Below are positions 37,088-47,011 of a stretch of 64,000 nucleotides of DNA, in pieces (positions within the stretch are counted from its first letter, which is position 1; each line of letters starts with the position of its first letter). The notes beneath the pieces were generated by a model. It saw nothing but the letters and a program-made list of their open reading frames with translations. It ran no database searches and was not told the DNA's origin. Source of the DNA: Gaeumannomyces sp. JS-464 (taxonomy: Eukaryota > Ascomycota > Sordariomycetes > Magnaporthales > Magnaporthaceae); contig NGZR01000007.1 of the NCBI GenBank assembly GCA_002197995.1, forward strand, positions 454,399 to 518,398, in the 5' to 3' direction. Both the position numbers and the translations under genes were made by a program.

Positions 37088-37456
37088 GTTTGCTGCTGCC
37101 AAAGTGTATCACACAGAGTGGAAAGGAGAGAATAAAACGGAGAAAACAGTGGGAAGGATGAAAAAGTTTAACAATCCCTCGCTAGCCCGTCAACCATGTC
37201 ATCGGCATCCCAGCCGGCTGTATGGTCGTCCCCCATCTCGGTCGAGATTTTTCCGGCGCGTGATGCTCCCCCACGTAAAGCAAAAGCTCGGGGTAAGATG
37301 TACACGAGAGCACAAGTGAGGGGGGAGTGAGTGCGGAGAAAAGCGCCGTTGTCGGATCGATTCTGTTTAGTAAGTGGAGCGAGGGATTTTCCACCCGTCG
37401 GGTATTATTCAACAACCACAAAATTTGCCGAGCCAGCATCTCATCATCCCTCAACT

Positions 37457-38160
37457 TCACGTCGCTCCAGCCACGGAGACAGGCACGCTCCTCGTCACCG
37501 CCGCCAGGAAGCACAGCCAGCCGCCGAGGTCGACCGTCAGGCTCCGGACGCGGTGCACGCGCAGCCAGCGCGCCTGCGTGGCCCACGCCTTGCCCGGCCT
37601 GTCGTCCTCCACCATGGACTGGATGAGCGGCGCCACGAGGGGCACGAAGAGAAAATGGGCCAGCGACAGCGCCGCGCCCGCCACGTACAGCCTCTGGCCG
37701 CCCCCGCGCCGCCCAGCGCGTTGGCCAGGCCGGCCCCGGCCGAGCCGAGGTAGAGCGCAAAGATGTGCGCCAGCCCTCGCCCGAGGGCCGACTTCCACTG
37801 TGTTTGCGTGTGTGTGCACGCGCGCCTGGTGGTTAGCCAGCGCGAGTAATAAATAGGTAGGTAGGTAATACGTAGTATATAAAACAGGAGCCATGCCATA
37901 CGTATTGCGGCAGATCTCGCTCGCCCTCTGCCGGTTCTCGGGCTTGACGAAATTGCCCAGTACAGGTCAGGTGGTCCATGCAGGACCACAGGCTCATCGA
38001 GCTCGTCACCAGGGGCGCCACCCGGAGCATGACGAGCGGGTCGAAACAGCCCCGATGCCATTGTTGTGATTTTCTGATACTGCTGCTGGGTGTTTGTGCG
38101 TGATGGTCTGGTCTGTAACCTTGATCTGTAGGCTCGCGCGAAAAAAAAAAAAAAAAACAT
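37457..38160 (-). pseudogene. Small integral membrane protein, reading frame broken several times
   Basis: Pieces of a four-helix fungal membrane protein are spread over three frames: MASGLF at 38069 downward, then FDPLVMLRVAPLVTSSMSLW, NFVKPENRQRASEICRN, a possible intron, YYSRW and WKSALGRGLAHIFALYLGSA, then RLYVAGAALSLAHFLFVPLV and WLRVHRVRSLTVDLGGWLCF, with a stop at 37457. The order and spacing fit a known type of small hypothetical fungal membrane protein, which I cannot name securely. At least three single-base frame changes fall within about 400 nt, next to T, G and C runs. Either the region is poorly sequenced or the gene has decayed. The start and the intron are uncertain. Confidence 0.5.
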
Positions 38161-38852
38161 TGTTTTGGGGCCGCCAATACCCTCCCTTTTTGTACCTCGC
38201 CTCGCCGGTATGATCCTGCAAATGTGGCATGATCCTTTAGCGGCGAAGGATTCTCTACGTCAGGATCGTGCCGTCACAAACCCCTTAGCTCCATGTGTCT
38301 GTGTTTCGGCCCGCGCCGGGTCAGCATTGCTGTCCGGCGGGCTGTTGAGCACCAAAAATCATTCCGAGTCCATCTTGAGCATCCAAACGGAGGCCGCGAC
38401 TGGCAGGGGATAGAGACAGGACATATGTACACATGTATAGTGCCTACCGAGGCAGAGATGAATAGCTAGGAAATAATAAACGATTGGGGTAGCTACCACT
38501 ATAAATGGATGATTCAATTTCTTTTCTTGTTTTTTTTTTTTTTTGAAGATACAAAGCAAAAAAAAAAAAGAGATAACGCACAAAAAGAAAATTTCGTAAA
38601 AAGAAAGACCAAAATGCTGTGGTTGAAGTTTGTACAGGGTCTTGACATCCGCCTCGTCAAGGCCATCGTCAAAGAACACTCCAGGGTTTATGAACACGGG
38701 GGCCAAATGCGCAAACAGCAACCCATGTATTTCCCTTATTCGCAGTTCCTGCTCTGTCGCTCTCATCCCATCCCCATTCCGGGTTTGATTCTTTCAACTA
38801 TACACCAAAAAAAGTAAATAACAAAAAGAAAAGGTTTCATCAACGCCCTTGT
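38161..38852. other. Intergenic, A/T-tract-rich
   Basis: A/T homopolymer runs lie near 38141-38157, 38530-38544 and 38558-38571. No gene is recognised. It should hold the 3' UTR of the giant repeat protein gene (stop at 38853). Confidence 0.5.
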
Positions 38853-41800
38853 TTAGTACAGAAGCGTGACGCGGTTGCCCTTGGAGGCCGAAGACTCATC
38901 AGCTCGGGAGTGACGGGAGCGGCGGGACGGCGGGGAGAGATGGCGCGCAACGGCCTCGGGCTCCTCCTGCTGCAGCGGCATGGGCTGCAGGAAACCGACG
39001 GGTACCGGCGCCATTGACGACTGCGGGGCCTGCTCGGGGTCTCCATCGTGACGGCCCGCCATGCCCTGGGGACGGTTCAGCATCTGCTCGGCGAACAGCC
39101 TCTCCTGCTCCAGAGCCTCGATCTGCGCCATGATGAAGGCGTCCCGCTCCTGCGGCTGCTGCGGCGCAGCTGTCTGACCTGCCGCGGCGGCGTTGGTGTT
39201 GCCGTTGAGGCCGTAGCTGAACCCGTAGTTGACCGTGCTCTCGGCACAGCGTATCCGGAGAAGCCGTACGAGGCCTGCTGCTGAGGCATGGCGTAGCCCA
39301 GGTTCTGGTACGGCGTGGGGTAGCCCTGGAACTGCTGCTGGTGCATGCTCTGGTCGGCCACGGCGTATCCCTGGTATTGCTCGTAGCTGTTGGGGTCTCG
39401 GGCATGGCGTACTCCTGAATCAGCTGCGGTTGGGGCTCGTAGTAGGGCTCCTGCACAAAGGAAAAGGCCTCGTGCGCTCCAGAGATCTCGCTGCTGACAG
39501 AAGGGTCGGAAGTGTTCATGGCCCGCGCCGACTCGGACTCGACCACGGGCTCGGGCTCGGAAGACTCGACAGCCGGGTAGCTGGCAGCCACGGCCGCCTT
39601 GACGGCGGCGTCCCACTCATCGGCAGACGTAGCCCAGCGGGGCATCCACTCCGGAGGGTAGCTCGAAGGACCGCCTGCTGGGTGGCGAGGGCCCAGTCGG
39701 CAGGGGTGACAGATGGCCTGGACACGGCCTTCTTGGGCTCAACAACAGCAGGTAGGCGCTGGCAGTCACGGCTTGCTCCAGGGCTGCGTCCCATTCAGCA
39801 GTCGATGCGGCCCACCTGGGCATCCACTCGGGAGGGTAGCTGGCATTGACAGCCTGCGAAAGCGCAAGAGCCCAGTCGGCGGCGGTGGCTGACGGCCGGG
39901 GGCCGCCGCCTGTCGCTGCTCGGCCATGGGAGGGAGGCGGCTTGCGGCGACGGCCTGCTCAAGGGCCGCGGCCCACTCGCTGCCCGACGCAGCCCACCTG
40001 GGCATCCACTCGAGCGGGTAGCTCGCGTTGGCGGCCTGCTGGACCGCGAGGCTCCAGTCGGCCGGGGTGGCCCTGAGGGCAGGGGTGCGGGAGGCCTTGG
40101 GAGGAAGCCCTTGGGGGAGGGGGAAGCCTGCTGCATTGAGATCCAGTTGCGCTCGGCATTGGCAGGGGCGGCGGCAACCCAGAGGTCAGTCGATGTGAGC
40201 TTGTCGAGGGGCTTGAGCTCGGGCGAGCGAGCCTTGCGCACCATGCCGATGGCAGCGGGGCGTGCTGGTGTCGACCGGGTGTCAGAGACCTTGGGCTGGA
40301 GCTGGAAGAGACCTGTTGTGGCCACAGGGACGATGGCAGAGGCAGCTGCGATCCAGAGGCTGGTCTTGACCTGCTCATTGGCGTCGGCGGTCAAAATGGA
40401 CACGGGCGAGGGGAGCGAGGTGGGAGAGATGGGAGAGGCCGGCTTCTTGGCCATGGTGCCCGCCATGCTCCAGTCAACGACCTCCTTGGGGGACTCGGGA
40501 GGCGTCGAGATCCACATGTAGGCGCTCTCGATAGTAGCCGGTTCGGCCGGGCGCGCCTTGGCCCTGGCCGTTTCCTTGGTCACGTCATATCGGCGCCAGG
40601 TAGCCTCGTCCGGCTGGGGAAGTCCCTTGTTGTGAGCCTTGGCCGTCTTGACCGGGGCGGTCCACAGCGGGGTTATCGCGGACTGGCTGAGGCCATTGGG
40701 CTGCCAGAGGCGATCGCTCTGGATAGGCAGAGGCTCTCCTGGCGGGGCTTCGACCGCGCAGTCTCGCGGACAGTATCGTACAGCGCCCAGGTAGCAGCGT
40801 CCGGATGAGCAACGCCCTCGCCGTGGTCGCCCTTGCTGCGCGAAAAAGCGGCACTAGCGGACCAGAGAATGGCCTTCTCCTCCTGGGCTGCCATATGCGC
40901 AGCCGCAGGCTTCACCTGGTCCTGGTTGCCGGCGAGGATCCAGACGGGGGTCTGCTTCTTGGCCTGGCTAGAAGGCTGCCAGAAGTGGCTGCTCTCAATC
41001 GCGAGCGGCTCGTCCGACTGGCGGGGCTGGGACCTGGCCGTTTCGCGGACGGCGTCGTAAAGGCTCCAAGTAGCAGCATCGGGCTGGGCGACACCCTTTC
41101 CGTGCTCGCCCCTGACCTTTGCGGCGACCGTGGTGGCCGTCCACATCGAGACGGGCTGAGCTGCCATCCTGGCCTGCTTGGCGCCCTGATCCAGTTCCGC
41201 TCTTGATGAGCGTTGGCAGGATGAGGCTGCCAGAGCTGGTCACTCTCGACCGGCACAAGCTCCGACTGGCGAGGCAGAGCCCGCGCCGTCTCCTTAACGG
41301 TGTCGTAAAGACTCCAGGTTGTAGCATCAGGGTAAGCAACACCCTTGGAGTGATCTCCCTTCGCCTTGACAGCAGGGCGGGCCGACCACATCATGGTAGC
41401 CTTGTTCGACTTGGTCTGTTGCTTCTTGATCGCCAGCTGGCCCAGGGGCTGCCAGAGCTCGTCGCTTTCGACGGGCACAAGCTCCGATTGACGGGGCAAC
41501 GCCCGGATCGTCTCCTTGACGGTATCGTAGCGGTTCCAGGTCTCCTCGTCGGGCTGGGCAACACCCTTCCCATGGTCACCCCTAGCCTTCGGAGCCGGGC
41601 GTGCTGACCACATCAGAGCCGTTTTGGCCTGCGTCGGCTGCGTCTTCTTCGCCACCTTCTGCTGGCCTGCAGGTTGCCAAAGCTGGTCGCTTTCGATCTG
41701 AGAAAGCTCAGACCGCCTAGGAAGCGCCCGGATCGTGTCCTTAACGGTATCGTAAAGGCTCCAGGTGGCCGCGTCAGGCTGGGCAATACCCCTTCCGTGG

Positions 41801-44800
41801 TCGCCCCTGATCTTCGGAGCTGGGCGCGCCGACCACATCAGAGCTGCCTTAGCCGGTGCCGGCTGCGTCTTTTTCACCACCTTCTGCTGGCCCGCGGGTT
41901 GCCAGAGCTGGTCGCTCTCAATCGGAGTAAGCTCGGACCGCCTGGGAACCGCCCGGATAGTCTCGCGGACAGTGTCGTAAAGACTCCAGGTAGCCGCGTC
42001 AGGCTGGGCAACACCCTTTCCATGGTCGCCCCTGGTCTTGGTGACCCTGTTGCGGGCAGACCAGAGCAGGACGGCGACCTCCTTGTTCTTCATCTTCTTC
42101 TGCTGTTGCTGTTGTCCAGCAGGCCGCCACAGCTCGTCGCTCTCAATAGGCACAATCTCCGACTGGCGGGGCTGCGACCGGAGGGTGTCCGAGACGGCGT
42201 CATACTGCCTCCAGGTGTCGGCATCGGGGTGGGGCAAGCCGAGGCCGTGCTGACTGCGGCGCTTGGCCTCGCGGGCGGCGGTCCAGAGCTGGCTGACAGC
42301 AAGCTGCTGGGCCAGGATATCCGCCTGCTGCTCCTCCATCTCCATCTGGTGCGGCTCCGGCATCATACCTCGAGACCAACAATGATGGACTCGCGGGCCT
42401 CGTCAGCCTCCTCCAGGTCGGAGGCGTCGTCCATGTAGTCATCCACCACGGAGCCGGTGGTGTCAAGCGTCCGCGGGACGGCCCTGTTCTTGGAGGGGAT
42501 GCTGTCGGTCTTGAGCAGGCTGGCAATCTCCCATAGGGTAGTCTCGTCAAAGTCATCTCCCGAGTCCTCCTCTTCCCCGACAATGTCGGAGTCGGAGTCC
42601 TGCAGGTCCTCGTCGTCGTAGTCGTCAAAGAAGGACGATGAATACTCGGACGCCTCGAACTGCCTCGAGCGGGCCTCCAGGGCGGCGCTGATGGCAGGGC
42701 CGCCCGAGGTCATGGTGCCGGGCATGGCGAACATGGTTTGTCGAGGCTGCTGGACGGTAGCCGAGTCCGACCTCTCGCCCCAAGGGAACTGGAAGATGCC
42801 GAGGGTGCCTCTCTTGTCCGGAAGCGGTTGAGGGCTCTCGAGGATGTCCGGGAGGGCGGTAATGCGCCGAGTGCGTCGGGGTGGCTTTAGAGTGGACGAG
42901 CGAACCGGGACCTGCTTCTTTGGCTGAGGCTGCGGCTGCTGGCGCTGTTGGGACTGGCCCGACTTGGAAGACGACGAGGGCTGGGCGGGAGTGTAGCGTG
43001 GCTGCCACAGGCCCGTGGAGTAGCGCTTAGTGGCGGTCCGCGACTGCTGCCAGAGCTTGTTGCTCTCGATTGCCAGGGGTCCGTCAGCTTTGCGGGGAAC
43101 TGCACGAGCTCCGCTCGTGACCGGCAAATTGAGCGCAAAGTCCGAGACAGGGCCCTCGCTAGCGTGTCGGGCAGGGGACCAGAGCAGGGATGTCGATACG
43201 ACATTGACCTGCGTGGCCGGGGTCCAGAGCGTCTTGTAGGTCGCCGCCTGCACCGAAGAGGCGGTGTATGCCAATACAGCGCGGGGCTCCGGGGAGAGCT
43301 CGCCCGACTCGTGATCGGACTCGTCGGTGTCCGGCGGTGTCGGGCTGCCCATTTGGGCAAGCGAGAGGAAGTTCTGCTTACGTGTCGCCAGGAGCCCTGG
43401 TGCGTGCTCCGCGAATTCCGTCTGCGCCTCGGCCAAGCGCTGCTGCCATGACGACGCCACAGAGTGCACAAAGTTGGCCGGGCTGCGGACGGGCAGTGAT
43501 GCCTCTCCCGACTTGGACGGCGCGTTGCTGGCGCTCCGCAGCAGCTCTCGACGAGCCGCCCTGCGCTCCGCCATGATGACGCTCGCGTGCTTTGCAGCAT
43601 CCGTCGTGCCGCTCTTGGGAGGCACCGGCGGAGGCGCCGGGCTCTTGATCAGCGACGGCGGCCGCGAGTCGATGCTCGGTGAGCTGCGGATTGTCGAGAG
43701 CGAATCCCGGGCTTCCCTCAGCATGTCGTGCTTCGTGTGTCGCCACTGGTCCATCTCCTTCTCGAGGTTATCGAGAAGCTCCAGCCGGCGCGTGCCCTGG
43801 CTGCCGACCGAGTCTCGGTTGGGCTGGTCTATCCTCTGGAGCTGCGCCTGGATCAGCTGTAGCGCATGGCCCGGTGACTCCAGTGGCGACGGCTCGGCGA
43901 CCTTGACAACCACTGGGTTCCTTGTCGAGGGAGCACGAAGGAGCAGCGGGGTCGGAGGCGGCATCCGCGATCGCATCTTCTCCTTCCTGTCCGAGAACGT
44001 CAGCAGGTCGTCTCCAACCCGCTTGTGCCAGGCGGGAAAGACGTTGTTGGAAAGCATAAAGTCCTCGTCCGCTCCAACGGGAGTCTGCGGCGAGTCTGCA
44101 GTTGATGCATCGGTCGACGAATCGATTGAGGTATCCAGCGTCATATGGGTCGACTCTCGGTCGTCTTCCTTGGCCGTGGTGGCCATTGACAGACATGCGG
44201 GCACCTCTGGGACTGGGGGAACCTCGTTCTGCCTGGCACGGATGTAAGTGCTCCTGGGTGGTTGCGCCACCCTGTGGATGTTCACCGGGGCCACCGGCGA
44301 GTGGACGGAGCCCCAGACTGTAGTTCCGACGTCGGTTGGGGTTTTGGCGTCTGAGGTCACGCTCTCTGCCCACAAGGATTCCCGGGCTGGCGGGAGAACC
44401 GGCGATGACGCCCGCTTCGCAGCGTCGCCCAGAGACGGCCGTTTCCTTTGACCCTCGTCTCTACCTATTCCAGCAATCCAGACGCTATCGATCTCGCCAC
44501 GTCCGCCTGACCGCACCGAGTTGCGGATGGTCTGACCTTGCCCTGGTATTTGGGCAAACTCGTCGACGTCGAGAACGCTCTCTGTCTTGAACGAGCTCTT
44601 GGTTGTCCTTGTGTCCCGTGATCTTGTCTCGTCCTGGACTTGTGTTTCCGTTTCGCTCATATCAAAGAAGTTGGAGGGCGGCACAGCCGGGATGGTGGGC
44701 ATCTCCGGCACAGAGGGCCTTCTCCTGCTTGTCACACCCGAGGGGTAGAAGAGATTCATCTTCTCGTCAAAGGTCATGCTCTTGGTGTCGTTGGGATGCG

Positions 44801-47011
44801 GCCTGGAGAACCCGCCAGCGCTTTTTGGCGGTGGTGGCAGGGGAGGCAGCTGCGTTGGGCTGCCGGGATAGGCCTGGAGGATCGATTTCCTGCTCGCTAT
44901 CGAACCGCCCGACTTTGTCCTCCGGTGGCTTGGTGACCGCTGGGCAGGGAAGATGGCGCGGTCCTTCTCGGGCTTCCGAGGTATCGGTCTTGGTCGGTTG
45001 ACGACCGAGTTTGAAGAGATCTGCCCAAGCTCCAGCTCATGGGCCTCGTGGTCGAGAGCCTTGCCAGTGTTCGCCCCGTCGATGATCTTCTGCACCGTGG
45101 ACGGGTCGTCGTATGTGATGTTGTTGATAAACATGATGGTCTGGTGGTTCTGGATGTCTGCCTCGGGTGCCGCAGGCACTGTGGTCGTCATAGCACGGGC
45201 CCTGGGGTTCCCAGGCAGCCCAATGGTTGGGCGCCGCTGCAACGGAGTCTTTTGCGGCTCCGGAACAGCTTCGGGCGTCTCGGCGCGTTGCCTAGACGGC
45301 CGGATTGGCACGTAAAGGGGTGCCTGGAACTGGCCCGCTGTGGGAGCCATGCTGGCCCGGTCCGCCTCCGTCGGCGCACCGATAACCCTCGGTGGCGCCT
45401 CGCTCTTTGTTCTTTGCAGAGGGAATGGCGGCTGCTTTTGGCGCGGGGGAGAGGGTGCCCTAGACTTCTCGGAAGCAGATTTTGGGGCAGGAGGCGGGCT
45501 TAGCGCCCCTGATTCTGAGCTGTCCTGCCTGAGGGGCGGCGGCGCCCTAGCGGACCGCGCAGATTCGGGACGATCGGCCTCGGCCTCGCGAGGGTCGGGC
45601 GATTGACGAGGTGACCTCCTCCTGAGTTCCTCCACGCCGGGAGAAAGCTGTGCTGAGGACGTCTTGGCCGACCCGATGGGCATCGGTGACAACATCGTTG
45701 CCGGAACCACGCTATCGTCCCCACCGCTGCTCGGCGGCTGGGGAGCAGGCCGACTTGCGATGAGGGTAGACTCCCTCTGCACCCTCGTCCACACTTTCCT
45801 CCGCTCCTTGTCTTGCTGGGCCGCGGCAGCCAGGTCCATTGTGGGAATCTTGTTGAGCGGGTTCATCTCGCTGTCGGACTCGAGAATCGGGTTCGAAATC
45901 GCTAATTTTCCACCCACCGTCACGGCTGCAGCCGGGCCACCCTTGATGTCGAACAGGTTTCTCTTACCCTGCTGCGGCGCCACGGCCTGTCGAGGGCGAG
46001 ACATAGGCTCGGTGACTGACCTGAGCGGAGGGAAGAGAGCACCCTGGATTGGAACTCCATGCCTTCCCATCACAGGCGCAGCCCCTTGCGGCATGCTGGC
46101 AGAGCCAGCGATCGCCGTTGGGGCCTCCCTGGGCTGCGCGTAAGCCTCCGACACGTTCACCTCCTCGCGTTTGAGATCCTCATAGCGCATCGGCGGGTAT
46201 CCTCCGGAGCCCGAGGTCGAAATGTCTCGTGTGTCGACGTCCCTTCTGGGAGACTCGGGGGCCTCGACTGGCGTTGCCTGGGGGCGCTCGAGAAGGAATC
46301 GATCGATCCGGAGACTATAATGATTAGCAAGATAAGGCCTGCGGCGGGCAGGGCGGTTCGGAGGGTGAGGTCCATGGCCGGCATTCCCAGGAGCAGAGTC
46401 ACGCTCGTCACGCTCCAGATGGCGAACCCTATGAGGATCCAAACAATCGCCTTGCTGCGTGCGACGCCCGACTTGGCATCCTCCACCAGCCCAACACTAA
46501 ATGCCCGCGCCGCCAGCATGACGATGACGACGGCGTCGAGAGCGACAACTGTCACCGACACAGGCAGCAGCGACGAAACGGGCGCGCAGACCGCCTGCTC
46601 CTGTCGCCTGACGAAGCCGACAAAGACGCCACCGGCAATGAAGCGGCCGGCGAGAATGGCCTGCAGAACCAGCTGGCCGGTGCCAGAGTTGTTCTTGGTC
46701 TTCATCCCCCATAGCAAGAACTGCTCGATCGAATAACGGGCGAGCTGGTCGAAAACCGCGGTGAATATGCTGGCGATAGAGCAGGATGACGCCGAGGTCA
46801 CGTCGATCGTCGTTGTGATAAACCCAATCTGAGCCCATAGGGCGGCACTCAAAAGGAATGTTGTGAGGGCCAGCCTCAGGCCGTCCCGAAATATTGTTGA
46901 TCCATGGCCCCTGACGTTAAGGAAAAGGGCAGCCGACGCTCCGTTGACGACGATTCCACTATCCTCCCACGTGTTTGTTAGTAACTTTCCCGTCGGATCC
47001 CAGCCTTCCAC
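38853..47011 (-). CDS. Giant membrane-anchored protein with two Trp-rich tandem repeat families (frame-broken)
   Basis: I do not recognise this protein. Starting at 47011 (MEGWDPTGKLLTNTWEDSG), the first 230 residues hold about six hydrophobic helices (for example LALTTFLLSAALWAQIGFIT, LVLQAILAGRFIAGGVFVGF, IVWILIGFAIWSVTSVTLLL, LPAAGLILLIIIVS). One base missing near 46306 joins this to RIDRFLLERPQATPVEAPES. About 1300 mostly disordered, Ser/Pro-rich residues follow unbroken to 42363, rich in Arg/Ser phosphosite-like segments. Then come about eight units of a 74-residue repeat (LWSAR...GDHGKGVAQPD...LYDTV...IESDQLWQP; 42290-40510), about three units of a second repeat (PADW...NASYPPEWMPRWAAS...EWDAALEQAV; 40080-39575), a Gln/Tyr-rich segment and a final QIEALEQERLFAEQMLNRPQ helix ending VTLLY. 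About ten one-base frame breaks, most beside G/C runs, interrupt the 3' half. The full protein would be near 2700 residues. It is probably a cell-envelope or endomembrane scaffold, which is inference only. Confidence 0.75.
39130..39480 (-). other. Gln/Tyr-rich low-complexity coding segment
   Basis: Once the frame breaks near 39395 and 39240 are allowed for, this part reads as spaced aromatics among Gln, Asn and Gly: SYEQYQGYAVADQSMHQQQF, QGYPTPYQNLGYAMPQQQAS, then YGFSGYAV and NYGFSYGLNGN. The composition resembles prion-like or condensate-forming domains. Confidence 0.7.
39575..40080 (-). repeat. About three tandem coding repeats of roughly 180 bp (Trp repeat B)
   Basis: The units share PADWSLAVQQAANASYPLEW, then MPRWAASGSEWAAALEQAV. 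Copies start near 40070, 39885 and 39705. They lie in different frames of the given sequence, so a frame break separates each copy from the next. At DNA level the copies are clearly alike (CGAGTGGATGCCCAGGTGGG and variants). Confidence 0.85.
40510..42290 (-). repeat. About eight tandem coding repeats of roughly 224 bp (Trp repeat A)
   Basis: Units begin with an LWSAR/LMWSAR/LWTA motif, continue with RGDHGKGVAQPDAATWSLYD, then TVKETIRALPRQSEL and IESDQLWQP, and end in a Lys/Gln-rich spacer. The spacing of the IESDQLW codons is 224-228 bp (near 41909, 41681 and 41457). The four central units are the most alike and the outer ones diverge. A more decayed unit (LWSPARHASEGPVSDFAL, IESNKLWQQ) lies upstream at about 43040-43210. 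Confidence 0.92.

Noticed and set aside
42300..42370. A 65-70-nt intron after VGLE in the giant protein
   Set aside because: GTATGA is an acceptable donor, but there is no clear branch site, and one missing G gives LEGMMPEPHQ directly. It is kept only as an alternative.
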